Assembly: GCA_038534135.1 (NCBI GenBank)
Contig: JBCAXJ010000014.1
Coordinates: 19,524-83,523, forward strand
Source: Thermohalobaculum sp038534135
Lineage (GTDB): Bacteria; Pseudomonadota; Alphaproteobacteria; Rhodobacterales; Rhodobacteraceae
Direction of reading: 5' to 3'
DNA: 64,000 nucleotides
The notes beneath the pieces were generated by a model. That model saw only the letters and a program-made list of their open reading frames with translations. It did not search any database and was not told the origin of the DNA. Shown one piece after another: positions 1 to 7,749 of this stretch. Within the stretch, counting starts at the first letter, position 1; every line of letters starts with the position of its first letter. Both the position numbers and the translations under genes were made by a program.

Positions 1-543
1 GATTGCCCCGTGATCGGCATCGCTTTCGAGAAACTCATAGCGGATCCACATCAGATCCTTATCGCGCTGCTGGTCCAGTGGCAGTCCCGGCTTCACGCCC
101 GCATGGGCGAAAAAGTAGCCACTGGCGTGATGGCTGAGCGGCAGGTTCTCCAGCCATGCGATCCGCTCGGGACCGAGTGCTGTCCGCAAGGCGTCGGGCG
201 AGAACCCGTGCGCGTCGAGCGCATAGCCCAGATCGTGCAGCGTCATGTCCCCGCCATTGCGGATCCATCGGGTCCAGACAGAGGAGCTGTCCGTACCCAG
301 GCAGTCCAGCATCATTGCCTCGTGATTGCCCTTCAGGCAGATGCATTCAACACTCGGCAGGCCGAGCATCAGACGGTCGATGACGGCGATGTTCTGACGC
401 CCGCGATCAACGTAATCGCCAATGTGCACGACGGTCGCATTGTTGGCCCCGAATGCCCGCGCATGGTCGAGGATACGGTCATGCATTTCGGCCAGCAGAC
501 CGTCACAGCCGTGGACATCGCCGATGGCGAAGATCAGCGACAC
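1..543 (-). CDS. Serine/threonine-type metallophosphatase, C-terminus cut by window edge
   Basis: Calcineurin-like (PPP family) phosphoesterase that would remove phosphate from proteins or small molecules in the cytoplasm. The reading frame opens with a GTG at 541-543 and within 50 residues shows the family metal-binding signatures in order: GDVHG, GDYVDRG and GNHE. Metal-ligand histidines further on (LSHHAS, FFAHAG) are also present. The 181 codons seen cover most of the roughly 240-residue family length; the end lies outside the window. A stop codon sits just upstream of the GTG, so a longer start is excluded. It is the last visible member of a minus-strand run starting at 1900, with a 40-base gap to the gene before it. 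The substrate cannot be deduced. Confidence 0.88.
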   Translation of the reverse strand, partial: MSLIFAIGDVHGCDGLLAEMHDRILDHARAFGANNATVVHIGDYVDRGRQNIAVIDRLMLGLPSVECICLKGNHEAMMLDCLGTDSSSVWTRWIRNGGDMTLHDLGYALDAHGFSPDALRTALGPERIAWLENLPLSHHASGYFFAHAGVKPGLPLDQQRDKDLMWIRYEFLESDADHGAI

Positions 544-583
544 AGATTACGCAACTCGGCGCGGCGCCGGACCGGAGCCGCCA

Positions 584-961
584 TTACGGATGCTCGCCGG
601 ACGACTGTCCGCCCGATGGTTGCTTGCCCAGATATCGTGCGACCGCTGCGCCGAGACACCGGTACTGTTCGGCGTTCGTATCGGCGAATGCCTCGTCGCG
701 GTTCGAGGGGATATCGGAATACGCAATAGCTGCCTCGAACTGGCTGTCGGTAAAGTCGACCCGTTCCCCGTCGATCCGGTTGTAGAAGTGCCAGATATCG
801 CCGAACCGGGTCTTCAGGATCTCGCCGCCCAGATGATCGGACGCCACCAGGATTGAGACGCCACAATGACCGGCGACAGGGCGTTCCGGCGTCCAGAGCG
901 TGCTCGATCCGGGTCCCCAGGACGCCTCCAGCGCTTTCCGAACATGCGCGATCCGGCCCAA
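584..961 (-). CDS. YunG-like conserved protein
   Basis: A 125-residue protein that resembles the YunG family of unknown function. The match rests on the order of motifs: a WTPERP segment, a small-residue stretch with GHCGVS, then GGEILKT, a WHFYNR segment and a DFTDSQF segment. The start is a TTG; no in-frame ATG is available, a GAGG ribosome site lies about six bases before it, and the family normally begins at this point. It sits 5 bases after the rhodanese stop, so the two are probably co-transcribed. The C-terminal 20 residues are Gly/Ser-rich and probably disordered. No catalytic role is known to me. Confidence 0.7.
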   Translation of the reverse strand: MGRIAHVRKALEASWGPGSSTLWTPERPVAGHCGVSILVASDHLGGEILKTRFGDIWHFYNRIDGERVDFTDSQFEAAIAYSDIPSNRDEAFADTNAEQYRCLGAAVARYLGKQPSGGQSSGEHP

Positions 962-966
962 AGGCC

Positions 967-1362
967 TCAGCCTTTCTTCGAGGGTTTCTCACCCACCGGG
1001 CCACCGGCTTTCTTCCAGCCGCCGAACCCGTCGGTGATGTGGCTGACATTCTCCAGCCCCATCTCCTGCGCCACCTGCGCCGAGAGCGCTGAGCGCCAGC
1101 CCGAGGCGCAATAGAAGACAAACTTGTTGCCGGTCTGGAACTGTTCCTTGGCGTAGGGCGATTCAGGATCGATCCAGAACTCCAGCATTCCGCGCGGGCA
1201 GTGGAAAGCCCCCGGGATCATGCCCTCGCGTTCCAGTTCGCGCGGGTCGCGCAGATCGACGAACGTGACGCCGTCGGCGCCGTGCTGGCCCAGCAGCTCG
1301 TTGGCTGGCGCGTGCTCGACAACCTCGTTTGCAGCGGCCACCATATCCTTGACGCGTTTCAT
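967..1362 (-). CDS. Single-domain rhodanese-like sulfurtransferase
   Basis: A 131-residue single rhodanese domain. It has the DLRDPRE strand near residue 37-43, the active-site loop CASGWRS with its cysteine near residue 85, and the closing GFGGWKKAGGPV segment typical of the fold. Such proteins move sulfane sulfur (thiosulfate, persulfide) to cyanide or thiol acceptors in the cytoplasm. The ATG at 1362 follows a GAGGGG ribosome site. It lies 10 bases after the upstream membrane protein and 5 before the YunG-like gene, which suggests one operon. The C-terminus GEKPSKKG is a basic tail. The natural acceptor is unknown. Confidence 0.88.
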   Translation of the reverse strand: MKRVKDMVAAANEVVEHAPANELLGQHGADGVTFVDLRDPRELEREGMIPGAFHCPRGMLEFWIDPESPYAKEQFQTGNKFVFYCASGWRSALSAQVAQEMGLENVSHITDGFGGWKKAGGPVGEKPSKKG

Positions 1363-1372
1363 GATTGTCCCC

Positions 1373-1900
1373 TCATGCCGGGCAGACGATCACCTGTGAC
1401 ACGCCGCCATGCGCTTCTATGAATCCGTAGAGTACCAAGCATCCGAGGATAAGGATTGCAAGCACCCCCTGCGAGCTGTGCAGGCTGAGAGCATCCACCA
1501 CCTTGGCAATCCGGTTCTTCGCGAAGTGCTCGTCACGCAAGAAATCCTGATAGAGGTTCGGTCCGATCCCCAACGCGTTCAGTTCCTTGTCGAACATGTA
1601 CTGGATGTAGCGTCCGTGCTTGGTGATGTTCCAGTTGACGATCCAGATGTAGAGGAAGACGAGGACCGCGAGGAAGCCGGGGATCAGGACGATGGTCTCG
1701 AACGGATACACGCACAGGAAGCGCTTGTCCTCGATCGACAGAATGAATGCAAAGAAGGCGAAGAACCCGGCGAAGCTGTAGCGCAGAATCTCGAACCTCC
1801 GCGACTGGCCGGTTCTGATGTGATCGACATGGGCCTCGAAATTGTTGATCAGGAAGTCACGGCGCGCGGCTTCTTTCGACACGGGTGTGTTTGAGTTCAT
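1373..1900 (-). CDS. Hypothetical membrane protein with three hydrophobic segments
   Basis: A 175-residue protein of unknown family. Starting from the ATG at 1900, which has a GGGAGC ribosome site, it has an N-terminal polar region of about 38 residues and two adjacent hydrophobic helices (about residues 42-56 and 66-88). A soluble segment and a final helix (about 145-163) follow. An upstream ATG at 1942 exists but has no ribosome site and would add a region that does not look coding. It is first in a probable operon with the rhodanese and the YunG-like gene; co-location with a sulfurtransferase is the only functional hint. Confidence 0.7.
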   Translation of the reverse strand: MNSNTPVSKEAARRDFLINNFEAHVDHIRTGQSRRFEILRYSFAGFFAFFAFILSIEDKRFLCVYPFETIVLIPGFLAVLVFLYIWIVNWNITKHGRYIQYMFDKELNALGIGPNLYQDFLRDEHFAKNRIAKVVDALSLHSSQGVLAILILGCLVLYGFIEAHGGVSQVIVCPA

Positions 1901-2035
1901 GACGATTGCTCCCGCATGGCGGATCCGGAACCAGTCGTTCATGATACAGTGTGTGCACGCCTGCCGGAAATCCTGGCGGTATCGATGCAGGGTTTCCGGT
2001 CTGGTTGGTGGATGAGACCCCGCCCGGATGGGGCG

Positions 2036-2629
2036 TTATTCGTCCGTCTGGATCGCCTCGACCTCAATGATCAGCTGAACCTCGTCCCCGACGATCCCGC
2101 CCAGCGCATAGGTCATCCCGAAATCCGACCGTTTGATCGTGGTCCGCGCCGAAATTCCCATCGTCTGCTTCTTGTGCCCGAACGGATAGGGTGCGGCCTT
2201 GTTCAGCGTGACATCGAGCGTCACCGGCTGCGTGACACCGCGCACCGTCAGATCGCCGGTCACCGTGCCTGCGGTGTCGCTCGCCGCCTCGCCGCCAGTC
2301 GCCGTGAAGATGATCAACGGATGCGCCTTGCTGTCCAGAAAGTCCTTGTTGCGGATGTGGTCGTCCCGGCGTTCGTCGTTCGAAAAGACCGAGGTCGCGT
2401 CGATCTCGACACTGACGGTCCCAAGCTCGCGGGTTTCCTCGTTGTAGATGAACGAACCTTCGGTCTTCAGGAACTTGCCCAGCGTCTTGGCGTAGCCGAT
2501 GTGATCAACCAGGAAGGCGATCGTTGTGTGGGATGGATCGATTTCAAAGGTGCGGGGGGCTGCGTTGGTCGCAGTGGCGGTGGCGGTCATCGCGAACAGC
2601 GCAAGTGCGGCAGCGGTACGGCGGATCAT
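2036..2629 (-). CDS. YceI-family periplasmic lipid-binding protein
   Basis: A 197-residue YceI-family protein, a lipocalin-like barrel that binds isoprenoid-type lipids in the periplasm. It begins with a clear signal peptide (MIRR, a hydrophobic run, cleavage near TNAAP). The mature part opens with the family signature FEIDPSHTTIAFLVDH, followed by FLDSKAHPLIIF, LTVRGVTQPVTL and SDFGMTYALGGIVGDEV, all typical positions. It stands alone, with 98 bases to the cupin gene on one side and 135 bases to the membrane protein on the other. Its ligand is not known. Confidence 0.92.
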   Translation of the reverse strand: MIRRTAAALALFAMTATATATNAAPRTFEIDPSHTTIAFLVDHIGYAKTLGKFLKTEGSFIYNEETRELGTVSVEIDATSVFSNDERRDDHIRNKDFLDSKAHPLIIFTATGGEAASDTAGTVTGDLTVRGVTQPVTLDVTLNKAAPYPFGHKKQTMGISARTTIKRSDFGMTYALGGIVGDEVQLIIEVEAIQTDE

Positions 2630-2727
2630 GTCAGGTCTCCGTTCTGGAATGTCGCATCCTATGACATTTAGAACTGAGGCGCCGTTGCCAAGCCCGTGCC
2701 GATACCAATTCCGCGAGCGGTGGCGCT

Positions 2728-3399
2728 TTATGCTTTGCGCGGCGCGCGGGTGAACACCATCTGCTGGTCGGCAAGTTTGGTTTTCGGTCCGTGCCAGGCA
2801 TAGGCCAGCAGCGCGGGTTCGCGATCGCTGACCGTGATCCGGTGCGTCCGGCCCGGCGGGTTGAAGATCAACGATCCGGGCGCCCAGACGCCCTCGTCAT
2901 TTTCGCTGACGGTGCCTGACAGGACATAGTAACTCTCTGTCAGCCCGTCATGCGCGTGTGCAGGGTACGTGCATTTCGGACCGAACAGCACCAGGCCCAA
3001 GGTCAATTCCGGGCTGAGGACAGGTCCGCGATTTCCAACGATTTCGGCAAATGCGTATTTCTTTGCCAGCCCGCGCGGGACCTTTTCATAGCCATAGAGC
3101 CACGAAAGCTGCGGCAGCACGGCGTCCAGGGTACGGATGATCGGCCGGGTCGGCCCCTCGCGCCCGTTGTCCATGGCACGGCGTAGGTGCACCGTGACCG
3201 GTTTGTCTTCAGGTTCGTGTTCGGCGACCTCGGCATCCGATTCGAGGACTTTCGAGATCGTCTCGCGCACCACCCGCTGATGCGAGCGGATCTTGCCGGA
3301 ACCGCCTGCGCCGGACCGGCGGTAAAGCTCGCGGATCTCACGCAGCAGATAGATCCAGTCCGGGTTGCTCGCGAGTGTCATCATGTGTGCGCCAATCAT
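2728..3399 (-). CDS. Cupin of the DMSP-lyase (DddL/DddQ/DddW) superfamily
   Basis: A 223-residue protein with a helical N-terminal half and a C-terminal cupin barrel like the Cupin-DLL group, which includes the DMSP lyases that cleave dimethylsulfoniopropionate to DMS and acrylate. The metal-binding motif is visible: His148, His150 and Glu155, with Tyr157 two residues after the Glu where these enzymes have a catalytic tyrosine, and His186 in PPGRTHRI. The segment LSPELTLGLVLFGP before the motif also fits the family. One extra residue seems to separate the second His from the Glu compared with my memory of DddK/DddW. Many members of this superfamily have no DMSP lyase activity, so the substrate is inferred, helped by the dddP pair 8 kb away. 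Confidence 0.68.
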   Translation of the reverse strand: MIGAHMMTLASNPDWIYLLREIRELYRRSGAGGSGKIRSHQRVVRETISKVLESDAEVAEHEPEDKPVTVHLRRAMDNGREGPTRPIIRTLDAVLPQLSWLYGYEKVPRGLAKKYAFAEIVGNRGPVLSPELTLGLVLFGPKCTYPAHAHDGLTESYYVLSGTVSENDEGVWAPGSLIFNPPGRTHRITVSDREPALLAYAWHGPKTKLADQQMVFTRAPRKA

Positions 3400-3512
3400 G
3401 GAATGCTGCGGCGCAATATAATCGGTTTCGCAGAGACTGTAAGAGCCGTTCTGCGGTTTCTTTGTGTAATTTTGATCTTGCGGGCGTCAGCGCCGCCCTT
3501 GGGCGAGCCTAG

Positions 3513-3749
3513 CTATTTGAATCCGAACTCTTTGCGAAGGATTTGCCAAAGATCACGAGCTGATTCTTCCGTGAACTGGAGCGTCTGGCTTTGTTTTCCG
3601 GGCTTCTCGCGATGTTGCGAACCGTATGTATCGATCTGCAAGATGCGATTGCCGTCGATCTCCCCTCTGATGTACAGGCATTCCACCTGAGTTGGTTGGA
3701 GAGACTTGATTGCCCGTTCGCCTTTGACAAACTTTCTAACGACCGCCAT
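3513..3749 (-). CDS. Small conserved protein downstream of thiolase
   Basis: A 78-residue protein, mostly beta-strand by pattern (VECLYIRGEIDG, RILQIDTYGS), ending in an amphipathic helix ESARDLWQILRKEFGFK. I do not recognise a named family, though short proteins with this ending are common. The ATG lies 3 bases after the thiolase stop, with AGG-rich sequence overlapping that stop. Translation is therefore probably coupled to the thiolase gene, but a metabolic link is not shown. Base composition is slightly lower in GC than the thiolase. Confidence 0.65.
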   Translation of the reverse strand: MAVVRKFVKGERAIKSLQPTQVECLYIRGEIDGNRILQIDTYGSQHREKPGKQSQTLQFTEESARDLWQILRKEFGFK

Positions 3750-3752
3750 GCC

Positions 3753-4928
3753 TTAACCTCGCTCGATCGTCACCGCGGTTCCTTCGCCGCCTCCGATGCA
3801 CAGGCTGGCGACGCCCTTCTTGACATCGCGCCGCTCCATCTCGTGCAGCAGGGTGACGATGATCCGGGCACCCGACGCCCCGATCGGATGGCCCAGCGCA
3901 CAGGCGCCGCCGTTCACGTTCACCTTCTCGCGGTCCAGGTTCAGGTCACGCATCGCGGCCATCGGCACGACGGCAAAGGCTTCGTTGATCTCCCAGAGAT
4001 CGACGTCCTCGACCGCCCAGCCCGCCTTGTCCAGCGCCTTGCGGATCGCCGGAATCGGTGCGGTGGTGAACAACCCGGGCTCCTGCGCGTGGCTGGCGTG
4101 CGACCGGATGCGCGCGCGGATCTTGTGGCCATCGGCCTCGCTCTCGCGCATCAGGACAAGTGCCGCCGCACCGTCCGAGATGGACGAGGAATTGGCGGGC
4201 GTCACGGTCCCGCCGTCGCGGAAGGCCGGTTTCAGGGTCGGGATCTTGTCGGGCCGGGCATTGCGCGGCTGTTCGTCCGAGGCGATCTCGACAGCGCCCT
4301 TCCGGGTCTTGATCGTGACCGGTGTGATCTCACGCTCGAAGTATCCGTCTTCCTGCGCCTTCAATGCTCCGGCCAGCGAGGCCAGCGCATAGTCGTCCTG
4401 CGATTCGCGGGTGAACTGAAAGCTCTCGGCACAATCCTCGGCAAAGGTGCCCATCAGGCGGCCCTTGTCATAGGCATCCTCGAGCCCGTCCAGGAACATG
4501 TGGTCCTTCATCTCGGCATGGCCGAGCCGCGCGCCGCTGCGCATTTTCGGCACGACGTAAGGCGCGTTGGTCATGCTCTCCATGCCGCCCGCAACGACGA
4601 CGCTGCCCTCGCCCGCGCGCAGGGCGTCCATGCCCATCATCACGGTCTTCATGCCGCTGCCGCACATCTTGTTGACCGTCGTGCAGGGCACGTCCTTGGG
4701 CAGGCCGGCACCGAATGCCGCCTGACGCGCCGGCGCCTGTCCCTGACCGGCGGGGAGGACGCAGCCCATCAGCACCTCGTCGACCGAGGCTGCATCGAGG
4801 CCCGAGCGGTCCAATGCCGCCTTGATCGCGGCCGAGCCCAATTCGGGTGCCGTGGCGCCGCTCAACTCGCCCTGGAAGCCACCCATGGGTGTACGGGCAG
4901 CACCGACGATGACGATGGGATCGGACAT
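3753..4928 (-). CDS. Acetyl-CoA C-acyltransferase (thiolase)
   Basis: A 391-residue thiolase II-type enzyme that condenses two acyl-CoA molecules or cleaves 3-ketoacyl-CoA in the cytoplasm. All catalytic residues are present: nucleophile Cys89 in NKMCGSGM, His347 in GGACALGHPIG and Cys377 in SLCIGGGEG; the NEAF motif is near 315. The start at 4928 was chosen because AGGAG lies seven bases upstream and MSDPIVIVGAARTP is the normal family N-terminus; the longer frame to 4973 has no ribosome site. A biosynthetic acetoacetyl-CoA thiolase is likely by length, but beta-ketothiolases of degradation look the same. It leads a two-gene unit with the small protein after it. Confidence 0.92.
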   Translation of the reverse strand: MSDPIVIVGAARTPMGGFQGELSGATAPELGSAAIKAALDRSGLDAASVDEVLMGCVLPAGQGQAPARQAAFGAGLPKDVPCTTVNKMCGSGMKTVMMGMDALRAGEGSVVVAGGMESMTNAPYVVPKMRSGARLGHAEMKDHMFLDGLEDAYDKGRLMGTFAEDCAESFQFTRESQDDYALASLAGALKAQEDGYFEREITPVTIKTRKGAVEIASDEQPRNARPDKIPTLKPAFRDGGTVTPANSSSISDGAAALVLMRESEADGHKIRARIRSHASHAQEPGLFTTAPIPAIRKALDKAGWAVEDVDLWEINEAFAVVPMAAMRDLNLDREKVNVNGGACALGHPIGASGARIIVTLLHEMERRDVKKGVASLCIGGGEGTAVTIERG

Positions 4929-5112
4929 GGCATCGCTCCTGAAGATCAATTGTTCGGTGCTGCGTAGCGCCACTTTAGAGGATCCTCAAGGCTCGGCTGG
5001 GCCTTCAACCCAACGTTGATCATTGTGTACTTTGCGAATCAATCTTGAAGTGTTAAAATTGCGTTACTGCCTAATATTGTTTGTAATAAGTCGCTCGAAA
5101 TGTGAGGATTCT

Positions 5113-5628
5113 ATGATGTCGTTTAATTACCACGTCAGAGGAATCGTGCCTGCGATTTCACAACCATCCAGCTTATCTTGCTGGGAAACCGTTGGAACAA
5201 TGATGCTTTCTTGGAAAGAGCAAATGTCGATGACAATCGGCGCTGCCATGGACCGAGTTGGTCAGCCCTATACTAATTATTTCACAAATAACCGAGTGCT
5301 TCCATGGGCTGAGCGCGATGATTTTGGGCGCGCATTGGGTTTGAAGATTGATGGGCCGCAGTGTTATACGGTTGATGGTCTTTTGACGCTTCTGTCAACT
5401 ACAGCCAGCCCGCTGTTTACTGGAATCGCGCCCGGTGGCGGAAATGGCACGACGCATATCGTGGCAATAACAGGGTTGAGCGGCGACGGGTCCCTTGACG
5501 GTACGACGGTTCATTTCAACGATCCGGCGGGCGGCCGTAGGCGGCAATCTACCTTTCGTGCGTTCACGCATGAATACGAGTCAGGCGCGAACCGGCCCGG
5601 TCTCACGGCATATGTGATGCACTACTGA
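5113..5628 (+). CDS. Papain-like cysteine protease (C39/C70-like), AT-rich
   Basis: A 171-residue protein with the layout of compact papain-like peptidases (AvrRpt2/C39-like). Gln17 stands before nucleophile Cys23 in LSCWETVG, His115 lies in NGTTHIVAI, and Asn136-Asp137 in VHFNDP can orient the His. There is no signal peptide if translation starts at the ATG at 5113, which has a TGAGG ribosome site; the upstream in-frame ATG at 5023 lacks one. The gene and its 130-base leader are clearly richer in A and T than the surroundings, which suggests transfer. It is convergent with the HODM-like gene and divergent from the thiolase. It could be a self-standing protease or an effector-like toxin domain; the target is unknown. 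Confidence 0.72.
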   Translation: MMSFNYHVRGIVPAISQPSSLSCWETVGTMMLSWKEQMSMTIGAAMDRVGQPYTNYFTNNRVLPWAERDDFGRALGLKIDGPQCYTVDGLLTLLSTTASPLFTGIAPGGGNGTTHIVAITGLSGDGSLDGTTVHFNDPAGGRRRQSTFRAFTHEYESGANRPGLTAYVMHY

Positions 5629-5641
5629 GACGGTCCATGAT

Positions 5642-6493
5642 CTATCCCGCCGCCACCTGCGCCAACACGTTGCGCGCATGGTCCCGGGTCGAGCCGCCGC
5701 GATACGTCAGAATATCATCATCTTCATCCAGCAAGGCGGCGTGCAGGCCTTGCGCCTGCGCCGGTGTCAGACATTCCAGCGGACAGACCGAGGTTTTGAT
5801 CCCGAAGGCAACCGCGCGGCTGCGTGGCAGGCGGACAAGGGTCTGCCGCTCGGTCCGCAGATAAAGCGGACCGCCGACCGGCGCCGCCTGCATCAGCTTG
5901 TCAGACAACCCAATCGGCAGGAACAGTTCCGCCGTCGGATGCACAAGCCAGTTGATCCGCACCAGCGGTCTATCCTGATGCAAGGCTTCGAAGACCCGGT
6001 TCACCCGGCGGGCCAACGCGTCGTCGTAATCCGGCACCGGATCGTGGATGATGGTCAGCGGCCGGTTCATCTTCTCGGACAGCAGCCAGCGCGAGGGGAA
6101 GCACAGAATGGCCCCGATCAGCTTGTACTCGCCCGAGTTCTTGTCCGGCAGCAGCAGGCAGAAATCCTCGGCCACCAGATGGGCGATCGCGGTCCAGGCG
6201 CAGTATTCCTCGAGCTGTGTGATCGCCGGGTCCAGCCCCAGATGCGCCTTCAGCATCGACAGCAGTTCAAGCACCGGCTCTTCGGCATCATGGCCCGAGC
6301 CGATCGCGACCTCGGGGTGATCGCGCAGAACCTCGCGCCGCCGTGCCATCTGGGCTTCGAAATCCGGCAGGCGCACGGTCCAGGCGTCCATGTCCAAAGG
6401 CGAGAGACCTGGCGGTTTCGCGGTTCGGCGCTGCATGAACGGCGTGTAGGGCGCGTGATCGAGCAGCCAGGGCGTGTGGTCCGGCGCATTCAT
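5642..6493 (-). CDS. DUF3445 / haem-dependent oxidative N-demethylase alpha-like protein
   Basis: A 283-residue protein of the DUF3445 (HODM alpha-subunit-like) family. Members bind haem through a PAS-like fold and were described for oxidative demethylation of dimethylamine. Recognisable are the N-terminal PYTPFMQRRTAKPPGL segment, EDFCLLL, the CFPSRWLLSEKMNRPLT region, NWLVHPTAELFLP, LYLRTERQTLVRLP and the FGIKTSV segment that follows it. It overlaps the upstream methyltransferase by 4 bases (ATGA), so the two are translated together. The other HODM subunits (ferredoxin/oxygenase reductase type) are not in the window, so the amine substrate is uncertain; many genomes carry solitary copies. 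Confidence 0.8.
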   Translation of the reverse strand: MNAPDHTPWLLDHAPYTPFMQRRTAKPPGLSPLDMDAWTVRLPDFEAQMARRREVLRDHPEVAIGSGHDAEEPVLELLSMLKAHLGLDPAITQLEEYCAWTAIAHLVAEDFCLLLPDKNSGEYKLIGAILCFPSRWLLSEKMNRPLTIIHDPVPDYDDALARRVNRVFEALHQDRPLVRINWLVHPTAELFLPIGLSDKLMQAAPVGGPLYLRTERQTLVRLPRSRAVAFGIKTSVCPLECLTPAQAQGLHAALLDEDDDILTYRGGSTRDHARNVLAQVAAG

Positions 6494-7701
6494 CGTGCGG
6501 CCCCTGTCGAGTAGTGCAGCAGGTTGAAACCAGTCAGCGCCCGGTGCACCGGCCCCCAGAGCGTCGAGAACGCCATCCAGTCCTCGCCCGCCGACATCTG
6601 GCCGAGCGTGCGGGCATTGTTGACCCGGCCTATCAGGACGTGTGCATCGTTGGGGATGTCGACCGTCATGGCCTCGCCGTCGAAGCTTGCCGTCAGGCGT
6701 CCCTTGTCGCGGATCTGTTTGGCCAGGGCGCCGGGGGCAACGCCCGTGATATGCGGGACCAGTTCGGGCTTCGTTGGGCGTGCGACAGCCTTCGAGGCCC
6801 GATCGGCGTGCGTCACATAGGCGACATGGGTCTTGATGTTTCCGGCGAGTTGTTCTGCCACGGTCATCCGCTGTGATACCGATAACGCCTTGATCCGCGC
6901 GGCATAGGCCGCGTCCGCGGGCAAGTAGCTTGCCGGATCGTAGCGTGCGCTTTCCAGGAACGAAGCCAGCCCCAGACCGGCCCGATCCAGCGCGGACAGG
7001 AACGATGCGACGTCATAGGCCCGGTCGCGCGAATGCAGCAGCAGGTCGTAGAACCCTGCATCTGAGTCGCGATGATCGCCCAGATGCGGATTGCGTTGGA
7101 ACGGGTGCCCATCAGGGACCGTCTTGAGCGCCGCGTGCGCCAGCCGGATCTGGTCTGCCGGGGCGTCTTGGCCGAATAAGGCACCGAATGCGTGTTGGAT
7201 CGGGTAGACTCCAGCCCGACCATAGGGCGCATAGACCATCAATCCCATGCCGCCCTCGGGCGATAGCGCATCGGCCAGCGCGCGAAACCCGGCATCCGGA
7301 TCGGGCAGGTGATGCAGGACCCCGCAGCAATCGATGTAGTCGAACGGGCCATGTTCGGGCGCCGTCAGAAGATCGCCGGTCAGAAACCGGATTTCGAGCC
7401 CGCGTGCGTTGGCGCGTGCCTCGGCCACCGCCCGGCTGGCCTCGGACATATCCAGATACGTCACCTCGGCCGGACAGCCCAGATCGGCCAGCTTCTGTGC
7501 TAGCATGATCAGCCCGTCGCCGGTGCCGCCGCCGGCGACCAGCGCCCGGAACGGCTGGGACCAGTCGCGCTGGCCACGGAAAAGGTAGTGATCGATCTCG
7601 ACCGGGTGCGAGGGCGATCCCTCGATCAGGCGGCTCGCCTCGTCCGCGGGGTCACGCTCGGGATAGGGATAGGTCTCGTATTGTCGGCGTACGGCGTCCA
7701 T
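6490..7701 (-). CDS. Class I SAM-dependent methyltransferase
   Basis: A 403-residue protein with a Rossmann methyltransferase domain at about residues 50-190. It shows motif I VAGGGTGDG, the acidic strand TYLDMS, FLTGDL and DYIDCCGVLHHLPDPD as motifs II-IV. The C-terminal half (about 200-403) is a separate domain that ends with a winged-helix-like stretch and matches proteins annotated as methyltransferase with a C-terminal regulatory region. It overlaps the DUF3445 gene by 4 bases, which points to a shared process. The methyl acceptor (small molecule or protein) cannot be named from sequence. It begins 48 bases after the stop of the upstream unknown gene. Confidence 0.85.
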   Translation of the reverse strand: MDAVRRQYETYPYPERDPADEASRLIEGSPSHPVEIDHYLFRGQRDWSQPFRALVAGGGTGDGLIMLAQKLADLGCPAEVTYLDMSEASRAVAEARANARGLEIRFLTGDLLTAPEHGPFDYIDCCGVLHHLPDPDAGFRALADALSPEGGMGLMVYAPYGRAGVYPIQHAFGALFGQDAPADQIRLAHAALKTVPDGHPFQRNPHLGDHRDSDAGFYDLLLHSRDRAYDVASFLSALDRAGLGLASFLESARYDPASYLPADAAYAARIKALSVSQRMTVAEQLAGNIKTHVAYVTHADRASKAVARPTKPELVPHITGVAPGALAKQIRDKGRLTASFDGEAMTVDIPNDAHVLIGRVNNARTLGQMSAGEDWMAFSTLWGPVHRALTGFNLLHYSTGAAR

Positions 7702-7749
7702 CGCTCGTCTATGGCGGATCGGCCGTCACGCCGCAATACGAAGGATGCC

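Noticed and set aside
10..729. 239-codon plus-strand frame at the window start
   Set aside because: The complementary frame carries three phosphatase signatures, so this is its shadow.
3591..4967. 458-codon plus-strand frame opposite the thiolase
   Set aside because: Shadow; the thiolase has all catalytic residues on the minus strand.
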